Shown here piece by piece: positions 1-8,866 of a stretch of 35,244 bases of DNA (positions are counted from its first letter, which is position 1; each line of letters starts with the position of its first letter). The DNA is from Candidatus Eisenbacteria bacterium RBG_16_71_46 (GTDB taxonomy: Bacteria; Eisenbacteria; RBG-16-71-46): NCBI GenBank assembly GCA_001780165.1, contig MFFQ01000029.1, positions 1-35,244 of the forward strand. The letters run 5' to 3'. Below the pieces are notes generated by a model. That model did not search any database. It saw nothing but the letters and a program-made list of their open reading frames with translations, and had not been told where the DNA came from. The position numbers and the translations under genes were made by a program.

Positions 1-146
1 TTCATTCCTTGCGTCCCTGCCGTCATCTGTACGTGATGTGCCTAACCCTCGGGTTCGGCGGCGGCCCGCGGAGCGGGCCGGCCAATGCTACCGATTGCTA
101 TCTGGCTCCTCGATGGTACGAGTTGCCCGCAGCCGCCGTCCCTGCT
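1..146. other. 3' flank of the methyltransferase, no gene
   Basis: No coding region is supported here. On the minus strand, downstream of the methyltransferase stop, there is a GC hairpin (GGCCCGC/GCGGGCC near 62-82) without a T tract. A short imperfect palindrome around GCCTAAC (41-47) resembles the outer bases of an integron attC site but has only a few bases between its arms. I see no other signal. Confidence 0.4.
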
Positions 147-941
147 TCAGGGCTTGGTCGCCCGGAAGTTGATGCCGACCGTGCCAAACGCGCTCGCGCT
201 TGACGCCTGCGGAGCCCCGTCGAAAACTTCGGCCTTCCAGGTGATTTCGAACTCGGCAAAACCGGCAGCGACGACCGTCGCTTCGAGCTCTGCTTCCAGC
301 AGAGCACCGGCAATTCAACCGGTCCAAAGACCTATCTGTTTTTTCGCCCCCTCCGGCACCTCCCGGTTGACCAGGATGTCGCCGATCTGAAGCCGCCCAC
401 CCGAGCGCAACACGCGGAACATCTCGCCCACGACCTTCTGCTTGTCGGGAGTGAGGTTCAGCACCCCGTTGGAGATCACCACGTCGGCCCAGCCGTCGGG
501 CACCGGGAGCGCCTCCATGTAGGCTTCGCGAAACTCGACGTTGTCGATCCCAGACGCGGTGGCGGCCGCGCGCGCCTTCTCAAGCATCGCCGGGGTCATG
601 TCGATGCCGACAACTTCTCCGGTTGGGGCGACCATGCGCGCAGCGATGAGCGAATCGATGCCCCCGCCTGAGCCGACATCGACAACTCGTTCACCAACGG
701 CGAGTTCGCCCATGGCGAAGGGATTTCCGGTGCCGGCGAACGACTCGATGGCCAGTTCCGAAACGCCCTTCAACCACCCGTCCTGATAGCCGACGATCTT
801 GGTCAGGCGACGGCCAGTGTGGAAGTGAAATCCCTTGCCGGGATGCTCGGCCACCTCCTTGTATTCGCCCTTGATGGCGTTGCGTAGGGTCTCTGTATCG
901 ACATCGACCGGCTGGGCCACGCGCGAACGGTTTGCCGTCAT
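147..941 (-). CDS. ArsM-like SAM-dependent methyltransferase, predicted selenoprotein (Sec209 encoded by TGA)
   Basis: Class I SAM methyltransferase of the UbiE/ArsM type. The SAM-binding glycine motif is VDVGSGGGID (about residues 88-97), followed by the acidic motif GIDMTP and the post-I region. The start at 941 has GGGGAG 7 bases upstream. The normal frame stops at a TGA at 315-317, after LWTG. Reading through it continues IAGALLEAELEATVVAAGF and on to a TGA at 147-149, giving 264 residues. Arsenite methyltransferases have a reactive cysteine in the matching GCIAGAL motif, so the TGA sits exactly on that position (residue 209). A 7-bp hairpin follows at SECIS distance. No other cysteine occurs in the protein, and the family's GCGNP cysteine is Thr here (GTGNP). 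The substrate is unknown: arsenic or another soft nucleophile is possible. The alternative is a nonsense mutation, but the downstream frame is fully conserved. It lies downstream of the GYD gene on the same strand. Confidence 0.8.
287..305 (-). promoter_or_regulatory. Candidate bacterial SECIS hairpin
   Basis: Directly 3' of the in-frame TGA (315-317) the minus strand reads GCTCTGC-TGGAA-GCAGAGC, a perfect 7-bp stem with a 5-nt loop. The loop begins 16 nt after the TGA and has G at its second position. Both agree with the published bacterial SECIS model (about 16-37 nt spacing, a G in the first two loop bases). The stem also encodes ALLEAE, so chance pairing cannot be excluded. Confidence 0.65.
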
Positions 942-1059
942 CGACTCTCCCCTTCCATAGGTGTTCCCGCAATCGCAACTGTGGGCACTTGCCCGATTGT
1001 CCCGCAACCACAATTCGACGGAACTGCGTATCCACTTACACCGACCCGCGAATCGCGGG

Positions 1060-1088
1060 ACGACCGCCCCGGGTTCTCCGGAGAGCTC
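1060..1088 (+). repeat. IS6110/IS3-type terminal inverted repeat, solitary
   Basis: The segment reads ACCGCCCCGG, four bases, then TCCGGAGA. The same words with the same spacing form the ends of IS6110-like IS3-family elements as I recall them (ACCGCCCCGG-n4-TCCGGAGA). Its orientation implies an element extending to the right, towards the minus-strand transposase orfB ending at 1540. The GYD gene lies between them. No matching second end was found after 2625. Confidence 0.5.
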
Positions 1089-1122
1089 GCTACGTGAGTG
1101 TTTGAGGCCGAGGCGCGAGCCG

Positions 1123-1449
1123 CTACGCCCCCGGTGCTCGGTACTTGACTTGCCCAGCCTTGCGCAGGGCATCCATCGTTTCGTCGACGGTCAGGAGAAC
1201 TGTCGTTTCGAACGAGCGAAGCGCACCGCCGCCACCTATCGCCAGCGCAACCGCGGCCATGGACACATTGTCGGGGGCCTCCCATAGGTTGTAGCCGTCG
1301 TGTGTGCCGAAGGCGTACCAGAATCCATGAAGCCTCCCGCCGACCGACTCGATGTACGACTGAGCGGCCTTTCGGCGGTCCTCTGGCTTGCCGATCAGTT
1401 TAGCCCAAGTCTCCGGCGTGTAGCTGAACCTCGATAGATAGAGCGGCAT
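1123..1449 (-). CDS. GYD domain-containing protein
   Basis: Small 108-residue protein of the GYD family: alpha/beta ferredoxin-like, single domain, function unknown. Recognisable parts are the N-terminal strand YLSRFSYTPETWAKLI, the helix with RRKAAQSYIESVGGRL, the segment FGTHDGYNLWEAPDNVS that contains the family GYD tripeptide (here DGYN), and the C-terminal ETMDALRKAG helix. The length is normal for the family. The start at 1449 follows a strong AGGGAGG. It lies 181 bases upstream of the methyltransferase on the same strand, so co-transcription is possible. The IS6110-like terminal repeat (1060-1088) lies just past its stop and a transposase just before its start, so it may sit inside the insertion element as a passenger. 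Confidence 0.85.
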   Translation of the reverse strand: MPLYLSRFSYTPETWAKLIGKPEDRRKAAQSYIESVGGRLHGFWYAFGTHDGYNLWEAPDNVSMAAVALAIGGGGALRSFETTVLLTVDETMDALRKAGQVKYRAPGA

Positions 1450-1539
1450 CGTCCCTCCCTCTCCGTTGACGGTTCACTTCCGGAATCGTCTCGCTGCGTG
1501 GTGAAGCATTTTCCTGCCCTGCGGCCTCCGACCTCTGAC

Positions 1540-3063
<1,524 letters not shown>

Positions 3064-3100
3064 TCAAGAAAGTCGCGTTGGGCGTCGCCTCACGCGGAGC

Positions 3101-3121
3101 GGCCCGCGCCGGCGCGGGGCC
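3101..3121 (-). terminator. GC hairpin after the mre-rarA operon, terminator-like
   Basis: GGCCCGCG/CGCGGGGCC around a CCGG centre lies 13 bases past the last gene of the long minus-strand operon. There is no T tract, so it would be at most a weak or factor-assisted terminator. The remaining bases of 3007-3133 show nothing else. Confidence 0.3.
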
Positions 3122-3133
3122 ACGAACGCGCCG

Positions 3134-3742
3134 CTACTTCCCGCGGCGCTCATACGTACCCATCAGCTGTGCCGTCCCCAGCACGTGGCCCTTCATTGCG
3201 CCCTCGAGGTTCGCTTTGGTGGGGCGGCCGAGGTCGGGCAGCTCGATATCGAGCGCGTAGAGCTTGTGAAAGTAGCGATGCCGGCCCACCGGCGGACAGG
3301 GTCCGCCGTAGCCCGGCCGCTTCCAGTCGTTGAGTCCCTCGTGGGTTCCCTCCGGCAGCTGCCCGGCGCGGGCGGCGCGGGGCAGCGAATCGGCGGTCGC
3401 CGGAATGCCGTAGAGCACCCAGTGCACCCAGGTGAGCTTGGGCGCACGTGGATCGGGCGCGTCGGGATCGTCGACGATCAGCACGAAGCTCCGTGTCCCC
3501 GGCGGCGCCCCGCTCCAGGCCAGCGGCGGGGCGACGTCCGCGCCGTCGCAGGTGTACTCGGACGGGATCTCGCTGTCCGGCTCGAAAGCGGTCGAACGCA
3601 GGGAAAACGCCATGGTGCCCTCCCGCACCTCCGGGGCTCGGTCTTCGCGCCCGCCGCAGCCGGCGACCCCGGGCGCCAACAGCAGCAGCACCGCCAGGCC
3701 GGCGCTGGCGCGCGCGGCGGGACGGATCGGAAACGCGTACAC
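3134..3742 (-). CDS. YbhB/YbcL family Raf kinase inhibitor-like lipoprotein
   Basis: Phosphatidylethanolamine-binding-protein fold, bacterial YbhB/YbcL branch; biochemical role unclear in bacteria. Family motifs: PSEYTCDGADVAPPLAW, SFVLIVDDPDAPD, WVHWVLYGIPA, and GYGGPCPPVGRHRYFHKLYAL. The GTG at 3742 gives 202 residues with an N-terminal lipoprotein signal: charged n-region, hydrophobic AGLAVLLLLAPG and lipobox VAGC. It is probably exported and anchored in a membrane, whereas many homologues are cytoplasmic. The GTG is one base after the rarA stop, so it is the last gene of the operon. An internal ATG (MAFSLRS) would give a cytoplasmic form, but the lipobox favours the longer one. Confidence 0.88.
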   Translation of the reverse strand: MYAFPIRPAARASAGLAVLLLLAPGVAGCGGREDRAPEVREGTMAFSLRSTAFEPDSEIPSEYTCDGADVAPPLAWSGAPPGTRSFVLIVDDPDAPDPRAPKLTWVHWVLYGIPATADSLPRAARAGQLPEGTHEGLNDWKRPGYGGPCPPVGRHRYFHKLYALDIELPDLGRPTKANLEGAMKGHVLGTAQLMGTYERRGK

Positions 3743-3743
3743 G

Positions 3744-5084
3744 TCAATTGCCCCGCTTGCGCGCGAGCAGGGCCTCCCACGCGCGCATGCGCTCGGCGAC
3801 CAGGGCCTCGAGGCCCTGGTCGCTCGGCTCGTAGAAGCGCCGGCCTTCGAGCGCGTCCGGCAGATGCTGCTGGTCGGCGATCGCGCCCTCCTCGTCATGC
3901 GCGTAGCGATAGCCGGCGCCGTAGCCGAGGTCCTTCATCAGCCGCGTGGGGGCATTGAGGATCACCTGCGGCGGCGGCAGGCTGCCGCTCTTCTCCACTT
4001 CCGCCTGCGCCTTCTGGAAGCCGCGGTAGACCGCGTTGCTCTTGGCGGCGGTGGCGAGGTAAACGGCGCACTGCGCGATGGCCAGCTCGCCCTCGGGGGT
4101 CCCGAGCTGATGGTAGGCCTCGAACGCCGCCACCGCCAGCGGCAGGGCCTGCGGGTCGGCGTTGCCGACGTCCTCGCTGGCGAAGCGCACCAGCCGGCGC
4201 GCGACGTAGAGCGGATCCTCCCCGGCCGCGAGCATGCGCGCCACCCAGTAGAGACCCGCATGCGGGTCGGAATCGCGCAGCGACTTGTGCAGCGCCGAGA
4301 TGAGATTGTAGTGCTCGTCACCCGCGCGGTCGTAGCGCAGGTGCTTGCTCGCGAGCGCAGCCCGCGCCCCGTCGAGCGTGATCCGGCGCGGCCCTCCGCC
4401 CGCCGCACGCGGCGCCGCGGACGCCGCCAGCTCGAGCGCGTTGAGGGCGCGGCGCGCGTCGCCGTCGGCGTTGGCAGCGAGCAGCTCGAGCGCCTCGGCA
4501 TCGGCGACGACGTCGCCGGGGAGGCCGCGCTCGCGCTCCGACAGCGCACGCTCGAGCAGGGTGCGCAGGTCGCCGGGCTCCAGCGCTCGAAGCACCACCA
4601 CGCGGGCGCGGGACAGCAGCGCGGCGTTGACTTCGAACGACGGGTTCTCGGTGGTGGCGCCGATCAGCACGATGTCGCCCTTCTCGACGTGCGAGAGGAA
4701 GGCGTCCTGTTGCGCCCGGTTGAAGCGATGGATCTCGTCCACGAACAGCAGGGTGGGCTTGCCGGTGCGCCGGCGCTCGAGCGAGGCGCGCTCCATCGTC
4801 GCCTTCACCTCCTTGATGCCGGAGAGCACGGCGCTGAAGGAGACGAACGAGACGCCGGCGACCGTGGCGACCAGGCGCGCGATCGTGGTCTTGCCGCTGC
4901 CGGGCGGCCCCCACAGCACGATCGAGGACAGGTGGCCGCCCTCGCGAATCGCGGCGAGCGGTGAGCCGGGCTCGAAGAGGTGGGCCTGGCCGACCAGCTC
5001 GTCGAAGTCGCGCGGGCGCATGCGGTCGGCGAGCGGCGCCTGCGCCGCCGGCACCGCGGGCGTACCGAACAGGTCGGCGCCCAT
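3744..5084 (-). CDS. rarA: Replication-associated recombination protein A (RarA/MgsA)
   Basis: AAA+ ATPase of the RarA/MgsA/WRNIP1 family that acts at stalled replication forks and single-strand gaps, 446 residues. Walker A is WGPPGSGKTT (about 58-67) and Walker B LLFVDEIHRF (about 112-121). Sensor 1 is LIGATTENPSF and the sensor 2 region is DGDARRALNALE. The C-terminal tetramerisation domain contains KSNAVY, LPPPQVILNAPTRLMK, and YGAGYRYAHDEEGA. The start ATG at 5084 has a perfect AGGAGG at 7 bases and overlaps the cbiO stop as TGATG. Confidence 0.96.
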   Translation of the reverse strand: MGADLFGTPAVPAAQAPLADRMRPRDFDELVGQAHLFEPGSPLAAIREGGHLSSIVLWGPPGSGKTTIARLVATVAGVSFVSFSAVLSGIKEVKATMERASLERRRTGKPTLLFVDEIHRFNRAQQDAFLSHVEKGDIVLIGATTENPSFEVNAALLSRARVVVLRALEPGDLRTLLERALSERERGLPGDVVADAEALELLAANADGDARRALNALELAASAAPRAAGGGPRRITLDGARAALASKHLRYDRAGDEHYNLISALHKSLRDSDPHAGLYWVARMLAAGEDPLYVARRLVRFASEDVGNADPQALPLAVAAFEAYHQLGTPEGELAIAQCAVYLATAAKSNAVYRGFQKAQAEVEKSGSLPPPQVILNAPTRLMKDLGYGAGYRYAHDEEGAIADQQHLPDALEGRRFYEPSDQGLEALVAERMRAWEALLARKRGN

Positions 5085-5974
5085 CAGTCCTCCTCGGCTC
5101 GCGCGCGACCGGCATGCGGCGCCACCGGCGCAGCACCCTGGCGTTCCGCCCACTCGAGCACGGCGCGGGCCGCCTCCTCCACCGCGACCGGGTGGCCGAG
5201 CGGCAGGCCCAGCTCCTCGAGCCGCGCGAACAGCTCGGCCAGCACCGGCGGCTCGATGTTGCTGCCGCGCAGCAATCCGGGACGGCTGAAGATGTCGCGC
5301 GGCGACCCCTGGGCCACGATCTCGCCGCCGCGCAGCAGCACGTAGACCATGTCCGCCATCAGCGGCACCACATTGACGTCATGGGTCGCCATCACCAGGG
5401 TCACGCCGTGCTCGGCATGGAGCTGGTTCAGCAGTCGCACGAGGTCGTTGCGCGAGGCGGGATCGAGCCCCTCGAACGGCTCGTCGAGCACCAGCAGCTC
5501 GGGATCGAGCACCAGGGCCCCGGCGAGCGCGACCTTGCGCTTCTCGCCCCCGGACAGATGGTGGCAGACCTTGTGGCGCAGGTCGGCGATGCCGACCCGC
5601 TCGAGCGCGCGGCCCACCAGGCGCTCGACCTCCGTGGCGGCGTAGCCGTAGCTGCGTGCCGAGAACGACACGTCGTCCCACACGGTCGGGGCGATGATCT
5701 GCTCGTCCACGCTCTGGAGCAGCACGCCGACGCGCTCGCGAATCTTCCCGAAGTCGCGGGCGGGATTGACACCGAGCACCGACACCTCGCCCTCCTGCGG
5801 CTCGAGCAGGCCGAGGATGTGGTAGAGCAGCGTGGTCTTGCCGCAGCCGTTGGGGCCGAGGATCACCACGCGCTCGCCGCGCTGCACCACGAAATCGAGC
5901 CCGCACAGGTGCACCTGGGTGCGGTCGGGATAGACGTGCCGCACGCACGAGACGCGGACCAGCGGCTCGCTCAC
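5084..5974 (-). CDS. cbiO: Cobalt/nickel ECF transporter ATP-binding protein CbiO
   Basis: ABC ATPase of an energy-coupling-factor transporter, 296 residues. Walker A GPNGCGKTT (about 40-48), Q-loop LLQSVDEQI, signature LSGGEKRK (about 140-147), Walker B LLVLDEPFEGLD, and switch histidine in MATHDVN. The specific DxxD-region wording and the neighbouring cbiQ and cbiM genes place it in the Co/Ni (CbiO/NikO) group. The start is GTG at 5974, overlapping the cbiQ stop as GTGA; no ATG near the conserved start of the domain fits better. The protein would sit on the cytoplasmic face, powering CbiQ-CbiM. The roughly 50 C-terminal residues after the ATPase core are less conserved. Confidence 0.93.
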   Translation of the reverse strand: MSEPLVRVSCVRHVYPDRTQVHLCGLDFVVQRGERVVILGPNGCGKTTLLYHILGLLEPQEGEVSVLGVNPARDFGKIRERVGVLLQSVDEQIIAPTVWDDVSFSARSYGYAATEVERLVGRALERVGIADLRHKVCHHLSGGEKRKVALAGALVLDPELLVLDEPFEGLDPASRNDLVRLLNQLHAEHGVTLVMATHDVNVVPLMADMVYVLLRGGEIVAQGSPRDIFSRPGLLRGSNIEPPVLAELFARLEELGLPLGHPVAVEEAARAVLEWAERQGAAPVAPHAGRARAEED

Positions 5975-6687
5975 GACGCCCTCCACAGCAGCGCCGCGGT
6001 TCCGACCACCACGGCGCCGGCGAGCGACACCAGCAGGTCGGCGCGGGTGGACTCGGCGAAATGACGGCAGCCGCAGATCCGCCCCTCGTGGCCGCGCAGC
6101 ATCATCGTGGCGTAGAGGCGCTCGCTGCGCTCGAAGCCGTAGAGCACCAGCGTGCCCAGGCTCTCGCCCGCCAGCGTCAGGCGCCGCCGCGCCGGGCCGC
6201 TGGTGCCCCCGCGCAACCGCAGCGCGCGCCACATCTGCTCGGCGCGCCCGAGCAGGTCGAACAGCGCGCGGTAGGTGAGAAACAGCCCGTCGGCCACGGG
6301 CCGGGGCAGCATGCGCGACAGCGGGGCGAAGAGGTCGGGATAGGGCGTGGTGCCCACCAGCCAGACCATCGAGAGGCTGGCGGTAAGCGGGCGCAGAAGC
6401 AGCCGGGCCGGGGTCTGCCAGCTGCCGTCCCAGGAAGCGAGAATGAAGAGGGTGGAGAAGAGCAGCGGGTACCCGGCGGCCGCCGCGACCAGCCGGCCCG
6501 GCAAGCGGCTGGTGAGCGCCAGGGTCCAGGCCACGAGCTGGAGCGCGGCGAGCAGCGCCAGGGACGGCGAGAACACCGCCAGCCCCACGAGCCCGGCGGC
6601 CAGCAGCAGCTTGGAGAGGGCGCTCGCGCGATGCCACGGGGTGGTCCCCGCGCTCGCCAGGTAGTCGATCTGCGAGATGATGTGCAT
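5971..6687 (-). CDS. cbiQ: Cobalt/nickel ECF transporter transmembrane protein CbiQ
   Basis: T-component (EcfT-like) that couples ATP hydrolysis in CbiO to substrate release by CbiM, 238 residues. Several hydrophobic helices lie between about residues 25-110 and at the C terminus. The coupling motif of the family appears twice: ALRLRGG in the first coupling helix, and MMLRGHEGRI in the second, where family members have AMxARG-like text. The ATG at 6687 overlaps the cbiM stop as TGATG and its stop overlaps the cbiO GTG, so translation is coupled through all three genes. Product confidence is high; Co versus Ni cannot be decided. Confidence 0.92.
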   Translation of the reverse strand: MHIISQIDYLASAGTTPWHRASALSKLLLAAGLVGLAVFSPSLALLAALQLVAWTLALTSRLPGRLVAAAAGYPLLFSTLFILASWDGSWQTPARLLLRPLTASLSMVWLVGTTPYPDLFAPLSRMLPRPVADGLFLTYRALFDLLGRAEQMWRALRLRGGTSGPARRRLTLAGESLGTLVLYGFERSERLYATMMLRGHEGRICGCRHFAESTRADLLVSLAGAVVVGTAALLWRAS

Positions 6688-7367
6688 CAGGTCACGCCCT
6701 TCGCGACCGCCACCGGCTCCGCCCCGGGCAGCAGGTCGGGCCGCACGCGCACCAGGAACCGCGCCACGCCGAACGCCACCGCGGACTCGATGACGAGCCC
6801 CAAGACCCACAGCGGCAACGCCACCGCCGCCAGCACGCCGAGGTGGGCGACCCCCGCCGGCGCACCGGGGAAGCCCGGACGCAGGTGCAGGGCCGCCGCC
6901 ATCACCAGCATCCACAGCACTCCCGCGACCGCCTGGCTCGCGGCGGTCGCCGAGGCCAGCGCCGGCGCGGGCGGCACGCGCCTCGCGAGCATCCGGTAGA
7001 TCGGGCGCGCGACGGCGGTCCCGGCACCCAGCACCAGGGCGTTGAGCCCGACGACCGTGAGGCCCCCGTGTCCCATCAACGCCAGGATTGCGACCACCAC
7101 GAACATCACCTCGAAGCCCGCCACGGCGCCGAGCAGCACCCCGACCGGCCCGATCAGGCTCAAATGGTACTCGAACGGACCGAGCGGCACTTCCAGCGAC
7201 ATCGCGACCAGCACCAACGCCCCGAGCGCGCTTTGAAAGGCGATGCGCTTCCGGGTCACCGCGCGGTTCGCGAACCCCGTGGCCACCAGCAGCAGTACGG
7301 CCACGGCGAGTGCCGAGACCCACAGCCAGGGGGGCAGCACCCCGTCGGGAACGTGAAGGTGGGCCAT
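6687..7367 (-). CDS. cbiM: Cobalt/nickel ECF transporter substrate-binding component CbiM
   Basis: S-component of a Co/Ni ECF transporter, 226 residues with about six or seven hydrophobic segments. It begins MAHLHVPDGVLPPWLW. The HxxDG start is the metal-binding N terminus of CbiM/NikM, here with Ala inserted before the first His. Further family text is PLGPFEYHLSLIGPVGVLLG, LMGHGGLTVVGLNALVLG, and the C-terminal VIESAVAF. The second His of the metal site is probably in PFEYHLSLIG. No cbiN gene follows, and the protein is too short to contain a CbiN fusion. The start ATG at 7367 is two bases from the comF stop. Confidence 0.92.
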   Translation of the reverse strand: MAHLHVPDGVLPPWLWVSALAVAVLLLVATGFANRAVTRKRIAFQSALGALVLVAMSLEVPLGPFEYHLSLIGPVGVLLGAVAGFEVMFVVVAILALMGHGGLTVVGLNALVLGAGTAVARPIYRMLARRVPPAPALASATAASQAVAGVLWMLVMAAALHLRPGFPGAPAGVAHLGVLAAVALPLWVLGLVIESAVAFGVARFLVRVRPDLLPGAEPVAVAKGVT

Positions 7368-7369
7368 CG

Positions 7370-8062
7370 CTACTGCGCCCAGGCCAGCGCCAGCCCGGCG
7401 GGGCGCGCCCCGGCCACCGCCAGTGCGTCGAGACACGCCTCGAGGGTGGCCCCGGTCGTCACCACGTCGTCCACGATCAGCACGCTCCTCCCCCGCAACG
7501 CGGCCGGCTGGCGCACCCGGAAGGCGCCCGCGACGTTCGCGCGGCGCGACAGCGGATCGAGCCGCGCCTGGGGCGCCGTTCCACGCACACGGATCAGCGC
7601 CGCGCTCAGGCGCGGCACCCCGAGCCGCTCCGCGGCGGCGTCGGCGAGCATGGCGGCCTGATTGTACCCCCGCTCGCGCCGCCGCGTCGGATGGAGCGGC
7701 ACCTCGAGCACCAAGTCGGGACGCGCCGCCGCCGGCAGGGCCGCGGCCAGCACCTCGCCCAGGGCGGATGCGAGGGCGGGCCGGCCGCCGTACTTGAGGG
7801 CATGGACCACGCACGCCGCGCGCTCGTCGTAGACCCACGCCGCCCACACCACGTGGCTCGGATGCGAGACGCATCCGACCGGCTCGCGCCCGCGTCCCAG
7901 GCAGCGCGCGCACAGTGCCACCGGCAGACGCGGGATCGCGGCCCGGCAGGCCGCGCACAAGAGTCGGGCGGGCTCGGCCGGCGCGCCGCAGCCGGGGCAG
8001 ACCTGCGGGAAGGCGAACGCGTCGAGATCGCGCGCCAGACGCAGCGCCACCCTGCGCATCAT
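7370..8062 (-). CDS. ComF family protein (phosphoribosyltransferase-like)
   Basis: ComF/GntX-type protein of 230 residues, linked in other bacteria to DNA uptake or 5-phosphoribose chemistry. The N-terminal zinc ribbon has paired cysteines in CPGCGAPAEPARLLCAAC and CARCLGRG. The type I phosphoribosyltransferase domain has VHALKYGGRP, RRRERGYNQ and the PRPP loop VLIVDDVVTTGATL. The start codons are ATGATG, overlapping the aroE stop. No competence genes are visible nearby, so its job here is open. Confidence 0.92.
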   Translation of the reverse strand: MMRRVALRLARDLDAFAFPQVCPGCGAPAEPARLLCAACRAAIPRLPVALCARCLGRGREPVGCVSHPSHVVWAAWVYDERAACVVHALKYGGRPALASALGEVLAAALPAAARPDLVLEVPLHPTRRRERGYNQAAMLADAAAERLGVPRLSAALIRVRGTAPQARLDPLSRRANVAGAFRVRQPAALRGRSVLIVDDVVTTGATLEACLDALAVAGARPAGLALAWAQ

Positions 8063-8856
8063 CGCGGCCAGCCCACGGCGCGGGCGAGCGGCTCCACCGG
8101 CACCTCGACGCCGGTCCAGAGCATCAGCGAGCGGCGGGCCTGGAACACCAGCAGCCCGAGCCCATCCCAGGCCTCGAGCCCGGCCGCGCGGGCCTCCAGC
8201 ACCCAGGGCGTGGGGCCGGTGCCGTACACCAGATCCACCACCAGCGCCCCACCCGGCAGCCGGTCCAGCGGAGCGGCCCCGTGGTCGAGCGGCGTGGCGT
8301 TGACGATCAGCGTGGCGGCGGCCAGCGCGCCGCGCTCCGCAGCGGAGCGCCAGCCCACGTGGACCGCGCCGGGCACGCCCGACCATTCGCGTCGGCTGCG
8401 CTCCGGATCCCGCGCGCTCACGGCGATGGTCTCAGCGCCCGATTCGGCGAGCGCCAGGGCGAGGCTGCGCGCTGCCCCGCCCGCGCCGAGCAGCACCACA
8501 CGCGCCCCGGCGGCGTTCCGCCCGAGCGAGCGCAGGAGGTCGAGGAACCCGGCGCCGTCGGTGGTCTCGCCCCACCATCCCTCGGGTTCGAGGCCAACGG
8601 TATTGACCGAGCGGGCGCGCCGTGCGCCATCGGCGACGCGTGCGAGGTGCGGGATCACCGCGGCCTTGAGCGGGTGCGTGAGGTTGACGCCGCGCACGCC
8701 TTCGGCGGCCAGCGCGGCAAGTCGACCGGGCAGCTCGTCCAGAGTGGTCGGGATCGCCCGCGACTCGGCGGCGAGGCCCAGCGCGGCGAGGCCCGCGTGG
8801 TGCAGGTCCGGGGACCGCGTGTGGCGCAGCGGGGCCCCCAGCACCGCCAGCTTCAT
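8059..8856 (-). CDS. aroE: Shikimate dehydrogenase (NADP+)
   Basis: Reduces 3-dehydroshikimate to shikimate with NADPH in the chorismate pathway; 265 residues, typical length. The shikimate site shows SPDLHHAGL near the N terminus, the catalytic lysine in VNLTHPLKAAV (usually VTxPHK), and N and D in NTVGLEPEGWWGETTDGAGF. The nucleotide-binding loop is GAGGAARSLALAL (about residues 122-134). It lies 10 bases downstream of lgt and overlaps comF by four bases. It is the only aromatic-pathway gene in the operon. Confidence 0.95.
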   Translation of the reverse strand: MKLAVLGAPLRHTRSPDLHHAGLAALGLAAESRAIPTTLDELPGRLAALAAEGVRGVNLTHPLKAAVIPHLARVADGARRARSVNTVGLEPEGWWGETTDGAGFLDLLRSLGRNAAGARVVLLGAGGAARSLALALAESGAETIAVSARDPERSRREWSGVPGAVHVGWRSAAERGALAAATLIVNATPLDHGAAPLDRLPGGALVVDLVYGTGPTPWVLEARAAGLEAWDGLGLLVFQARRSLMLWTGVEVPVEPLARAVGWPR

Positions 8857-8866
8857 CGGCCGCGGC

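Noticed and set aside
36-62. Integron attC site around GCCTAAC
   Set aside because: The arms GCCTAAC and GTTCGGC are only six bases apart and mismatched; true attC sites have a 50-130-base folded region with R and L boxes.
65-68. The TGA in the methyltransferase as a simple nonsense mutation
   Set aside because: The downstream frame is intact for 55 residues, matches family text, the stop replaces a conserved cysteine, and a SECIS-like hairpin follows. Coordinates of the TGA itself are 315-317. It remains the main alternative.
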